The position numbers and the translations under genes were made by a program. Positions 6,354-8,066 of a DNA stretch of 8,066 nucleotides are shown piece by piece (position 1 is the stretch's first letter; each line of letters opens with the position of its first letter). Source of the stretch: Treponema sp. (lineage in GTDB: Bacteria; Spirochaetota; Spirochaetia; Treponematales; Breznakiellaceae); the NCBI GenBank assembly GCA_031274565.1, contig JAISPY010000004.1, positions 1 through 8,066 of the forward strand. Reading direction: 5' to 3'. Below the pieces are notes generated by a model that did not search any database, was not told the DNA's origin, and was given only the letters and a program-made list of their open reading frames with translations.

Positions 6354-6830
6354 TTAGGGATCCGTAACGCGCTTCAGAGCTATCGAAAGGATAAACACCT
6401 CATGCTCAAAAATGGTAAAGGGGATACACAGGAGATGGCTCATTTCAGCGAGCCATTGTAGGGTATGCTCCTCACCCACTATAATCCTCGGCAGGGATAT
6501 AATCAGCTTGAGGGTCTTCTCCAGGCGCTGCTTGGCGTTTCCCGCGATGATATTGATTATTTCCCCCAGCGCGTCCCGGGTATCCTGGTCTATGGTCGTG
6601 TGGGGAGTACCGGTCAGAATATCGGTAAGCTGTATCGCCAGGTTTCGGTTCATAGAGAGCGCCACGATGCCTTGAGCTTGGCCGCTGAATCCTATCAGCG
6701 AGGAAATATCCCAGGCTTTCAGCGTATCTTTATCAGAAAAATAGGGAGACGCCGCGACAATCTGGGTTCCCATGAACTCCCGAAAAACATACTGACCGAC
6801 CTCAATAAAGGGCTGCGTATAGCATTCCAC
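6354..6830 (-). CDS. cheX: CheX, CheY-phosphate phosphatase
   Basis: Removes phosphate from CheY-P and so ends the flagellar switching signal; in spirochaetes CheX takes the part played by CheZ in enteric bacteria. The 158-residue length fits the family (about 150-160). The N-terminus (YTQPFIEVGQYVFREFMG) is the usual CheX opening helix, and the catalytic ExxN motif is seen as E90-II-N93 in GEIINIIAGNA, the helix that inserts its acid and asparagine into the CheY active site. Only one such motif is present, as in CheX (CheC has two). The start is GTG 6830-6828; the next in-frame ATG would be residue 20 and would cut the first helix. The only good Shine-Dalgarno, AAGGAG at 6850-6845, is 14 bases away, longer than usual. 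It lies downstream of cheY on the same strand and probably shares its transcript. Confidence 0.
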   Translation of the reverse strand: MECYTQPFIEVGQYVFREFMGTQIVAASPYFSDKDTLKAWDISSLIGFSGQAQGIVALSMNRNLAIQLTDILTGTPHTTIDQDTRDALGEIINIIAGNAKQRLEKTLKLIISLPRIIVGEEHTLQWLAEMSHLLCIPFTIFEHEVFILSIALKRVTDP

Positions 6831-6838
6831 TATTTTTC

Positions 6839-7006
6839 TTACTGCTCCTTATTTTTCCTTCCCTCACCAATAACTACGGCAACACCTTCTACCGTAACAC
6901 GCTCTACTGAAACTGCATCATCACACTATACACGGATCTTTCTCTGAAGACCAGTACCTACCGCAGGGCAACAGCGCTTTGTATCAATAAGGATATAAGC
7001 AGTACC
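6839..7006 (-). pseudogene. Possible remnant of a reading frame between cheY and cheX
   Basis: On the minus strand one frame reads 56 codons from 7006 to a TAA at 6841-6839, broken only by an amber TAG at 6928-6926. The part after the amber reads CDDAVSVERVTVEGVAVVIG and then EGRKNKEQ; the part before reads GTAYILIDTKRCC and onward. Of the 54 sense codons 41 begin with a purine, a coding-like bias. There is no ATG, GTG or TTG in frame, and further upstream two more in-frame TAGs occur (7009-7007 and 7058-7056). I do not recognise the protein. It may be the decayed C-terminus of a gene once between cheY and cheX, or an untranslated spacer with chance bias. Confidence 0.
6845..6850 (-). promoter_or_regulatory. 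Distant ribosome binding site of cheX
   Basis: AAGGAG on the minus strand lies 14 nt before the GTG start, with the TAA (6841-6839) of a decayed upstream frame between them. No ATG, GTG or TTG in the cheX frame lies nearer, since that frame meets a TAA at 6852-6850. The spacing suggests weak initiation, or coupling to upstream translation in the ancestral arrangement. Confidence 0.
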
Positions 7007-7100
7007 CTACACTCTATGGGCGGTGTAGTTTGGTTCCCCATTTCCTTATTCTGCTCTATCGCAGAAAAACAAGCGCCGCTGCCCGGTACCTGCCGTTTCT

Positions 7101-7466
7101 TTAGGTAATGATCTTGAAGACTTTTTCCCTCAGATTCTTTTCGTTCAACGGTTTTACGATGTAATCATTGGCCCCGGACTTGAGGGCCTCAATGACATTG
7201 TATCGTGCCCCTTCACTGGTAACCATAATGATGGGCAGAGTTTTGTATTGCTCCATAGTCCGAACCTGTTTTAGAAAATCAATCCCCGACATTTTCGGCA
7301 TATTCCAATCCAAAAGCACCAGATTGATAGGTCGGGATTGCAGTTGCTCCAAGGCTTCCTCGCCATTTTCCGCTTCCACGTATTGGCATGGAACCTTCAA
7401 CATATCAAAGCACGTTTTGACACTTTTTCTCATAAGCCGTGAATCGTCTACTATTAAAATAGTCAT
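7101..7466 (-). CDS. cheY: CheY-type single-domain response regulator
   Basis: A stand-alone receiver domain of 121 residues that accepts phosphate from CheA and binds the flagellar switch. All active-site residues are present: D7 and D8 (LIVDDS) for metal, phospho-acceptor D53 in VLLDWNMP, switch threonine T83 in IIMVTSEG, and K105 in YIVKPL. There is no output domain, which excludes most transcriptional regulators; other single-domain receivers remain possible, but the cheX neighbour supports CheY. ATG 7466-7464 is preceded by AGGAGG (7480-7475) with an eight-base spacer. It is first in a minus-strand unit with cheX, 270 nt downstream. The spirochaete che operon usually places cheX before cheY; here the order is reversed and neither cheA nor cheW is next to them, so this may be an additional cheY-cheX pair. 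Confidence 0.
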   Translation of the reverse strand: MTILIVDDSRLMRKSVKTCFDMLKVPCQYVEAENGEEALEQLQSRPINLVLLDWNMPKMSGIDFLKQVRTMEQYKTLPIIMVTSEGARYNVIEALKSGANDYIVKPLNEKNLREKVFKIIT

Positions 7467-7494
7467 ATTGATCCCCTCCTCAATAATAATTTAC

Positions 7495-7523
7495 ATAATA
7501 ACCTATAAATCTTGAAATGTACA
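7495..7523 (-). promoter_or_regulatory. Candidate promoter of cheY-cheX
   Basis: On the minus strand TGTACA (7523-7518, four of six to TTGACA), a 17-nt spacer, then TATTAT (7500-7495, five of six to TATAAT). The predicted start near 7488 gives a leader of about 22 nt that just contains the Shine-Dalgarno. Confidence 0.
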
Positions 7524-7584
7524 GTAACCGGGATACCATGAAACAAGCCGTGAAGGGTTGAGACCCGCTTCGCTCCGAGGAGCC

Positions 7585-7677
7585 GAGGGCCGGGCAGGTA
7601 CCTGGGGACGTATCGGATACCCTACCATGCTCGGTTCAGTCCGAGGAAGTCCCGCTTCTGGCCTGCCCAAAGGCCTC
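7585..7677. other. Strongly foldable element between cheY and the poly-C gene
   Basis: The 93-nt stretch can fold into nested stems. P1: GAGGGCC plus GGGCAGG (7585-7598) pairs with CCTGCCC, a bulged AAA, and GGCCTC (7662-7677), about 13 pairs with one extra G. P2: GGGAC (7605-7609) with GTCCC (7649-7653). P3: CTCGG (7630-7634), loop TTCAGT, CCGAG (7641-7645). A small GTATC-G-GATAC palindrome (7610-7620) lies between. It sits in a 492-nt gene-free stretch (7467-7958). Without compensatory changes seen in relatives it could be a structured RNA, a transcript-end structure or simply GC-rich DNA; the strand is unknown. Confidence 0.
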
Positions 7678-7702
7678 TGCTCCGGTAGATTGGAAACTAT
7701 AG

Positions 7703-7738
7703 AAAAAAAAGACAAAAAAAGATAAAAAAAACAAAAAA
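7703..7738. promoter_or_regulatory. Phased A-tracts upstream of a sigma70 promoter
   Basis: Four runs of A start at 7703 (8), 7714 (7), 7724 (8) and 7733 (6), that is, at steps of 11, 10 and 9 bases, close to one helical turn. Such phasing bends DNA, and A-rich sequence directly upstream of a -35 box also acts as an UP element contacting the RNA polymerase alpha subunit. The tract ends four bases before the -35 box of the next feature. Confidence 0.
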
Positions 7739-7742
7739 GCAC

Positions 7743-7771
7743 TTGACTAAACGCTTCCGCAGGGGTATAAA
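7743..7771 (+). promoter_or_regulatory. Strong sigma70-type promoter driving the poly-C gene
   Basis: TTGACT (7743-7748, five of six), exactly 17 nt, then TATAAA (7766-7771, five of six). The predicted start is near 7778. With the A-tracts upstream this is the best-formed promoter in the window. It fires toward the right edge. Confidence 0.
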
Positions 7772-7777
7772 AAACTA

Positions 7778-7958
7778 TGGCTCCAGACGGTTCTGATTTG
7801 CCCTTTTTTTCTTGTTTTTCCCTTTTTCCCCTTGGCCAGGAGTGTGAGGTCGGGGGAGTATGCTTTACCGGGATTGGGCAGCGGACCGCGTATGATAGAC
7901 AGCCATACCGCTGGGCGGGATTGATAGGTCCGTTCATGCAACCTATAAGGAGTGCCAC
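7778..7958 (+). other. Long untranslated leader of the poly-C gene
   Basis: About 180 nt lie between the predicted transcription start and the ATG at 7959. The first part is pyrimidine-rich (T-runs at 7804-7810, 7815-7819 and 7823-7827). Then comes a hairpin in which CAGCGG (7879-7884) plus TATG (7891-7894) pairs with CATACCGCTG (7904-7913), leaving a six-nt bulge. A 61-codon frame (7777-7962) runs through the leader but lacks a ribosome binding site and any protein-like character. Confidence 0.
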
Positions 7959-8066
7959 ATGATCATAACCGGTGATATTTTTGTATTTACCCCCCCCCCC
8001 CCCCCCCCCCCCCGAGTCGGTGGAAAAAACACGCCACAAAGACGGGGGGGGGGGGGCGTGTGGCCG
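7959..8066 (+). CDS. Start of an unrecognised gene with a 24-C tract near its 5' end
   Basis: ATG 7959 is preceded by AAGGAG (7947-7952) with a six-base spacer, an excellent start, and by the strong promoter 190 nt upstream. The protein begins MIITGDIFVFT and then enters a run of 24 C's (7990-8013), read as prolines. With 24 C's it continues RVGGKNTPQRR, then glycines from a 13-G run (8044-8056), and stays open to the window end. With one C fewer it would read PSRWKKHATKT; with one more, PESVEKTRHKD. No frame meets a stop inside the window, so the true downstream frame cannot be decided here. Function unknown. Long homopolymers are either slippage-prone contingency tracts or sequencing/assembly errors, and the base count should not be trusted. 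Confidence 0.
   Translation, partial: MIITGDIFVFTPPPPPPPRVGGKNTPQRRGGGGVWP
7990..8013 (+). repeat. Homopolymer C24 tract
   Basis: Twenty-four consecutive C's starting 31 bases after the first base of the start codon. By far the longest homopolymer in the window. Confidence 0.
8001..8056. repeat. C/G homopolymer inverted repeat with inner stems
   Basis: The G13 run (8044-8056) can pair with thirteen C's of the C24 tract (8001-8013). Between them GTC (8016-8018) pairs with GAC (8041-8043) and GTGG (8020-8023) with CCAC (8034-8037), leaving a ten-base loop. An alternative fold pairs ACACGCC (8029-8035) with GGCGTGT (8055-8061). Confidence 0.

Noticed and set aside
6465..6947. Plus-strand frame of 160 codons over cheX
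   Set aside because: Antisense to cheX, whose ExxN motif and length fit the family.
7592..7668. Foldable element considered as a tRNA
   Set aside because: No cloverleaf with TTC-type arm, anticodon loop and 7-bp acceptor of the right spacing could be drawn.
7777..7962. 61-codon plus-strand frame starting at the predicted transcription start
   Set aside because: No ribosome binding site upstream, begins at the transcript's first bases, and ends over the well-placed start at 7959.
7503..8039. Minus-strand frame of 178 codons including a glycine run from the C-tract
   Set aside because: Covers the cheY promoter, the foldable element and homopolymers; no domain, and low-complexity translation typical of non-coding sequence.
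1..8066. tRNA, rRNA, CRISPR arrays, phage or transposase genes
   Set aside because: None could be supported on either strand.

Overview
The window reads as a chromosomal segment of a host-associated or free-living spirochaete, most likely a Treponema-type bacterium. The reasons are two spirochaete-style chemoreceptors, a stand-alone CheX phosphatase next to a CheY, and base composition that shifts strongly from gene to gene. The genus is an inference from gene content; no rRNA or other species marker is present.

Layout, left to right. (1) 1-1050: C-terminal part of a methyl-accepting chemotaxis protein (MCP), cut by the window edge. (2) 1051-1420: gene-free stretch with a terminator-like hairpin and a good sigma70-type promoter. 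(3) 1421-3478: a two-gene sugar-acid operon, a KDPG/KHG aldolase with an extra C-terminal VOC-like domain followed by 2-keto-3-deoxygluconate kinase. The kinase makes KDPG and the aldolase splits it to pyruvate and glyceraldehyde-3-phosphate, so the pair is the bottom of the Entner-Doudoroff/uronate route. A terminator and a 20-bp perfect palindrome follow. (4) 3752-4564: a secreted family-3 (amino-acid type) ABC solute-binding protein with no permease or ATPase beside it. (5) 4822-6240: a second, AT-rich MCP with three membrane segments and no periplasmic sensor domain. (6) On the minus strand, converging on that MCP: cheY (7466-7101), then cheX (6830-6354). Between them lies about 270 nt holding what looks like the decayed end of a reading frame. 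(7) 7467-8066: a strongly foldable element, phased A-tracts, a sigma70 promoter, a long structured leader, and the start of a plus-strand gene whose eleventh codon onward runs through 24 consecutive C's.

Taken together, the window has a carbon-catabolism unit (aldolase, kinase, perhaps the binding protein) set among chemotaxis genes (two receptors, CheY response regulator, CheX CheY-P phosphatase). Placing receptors and adaptation/signal-termination proteins beside nutrient uptake and breakdown genes is suggestive, but no direct functional link can be shown from sequence. The right edge is the most unusual part: a possible contingency (phase-variable) locus, with the caveat that such long homopolymers can also be assembly artefacts.
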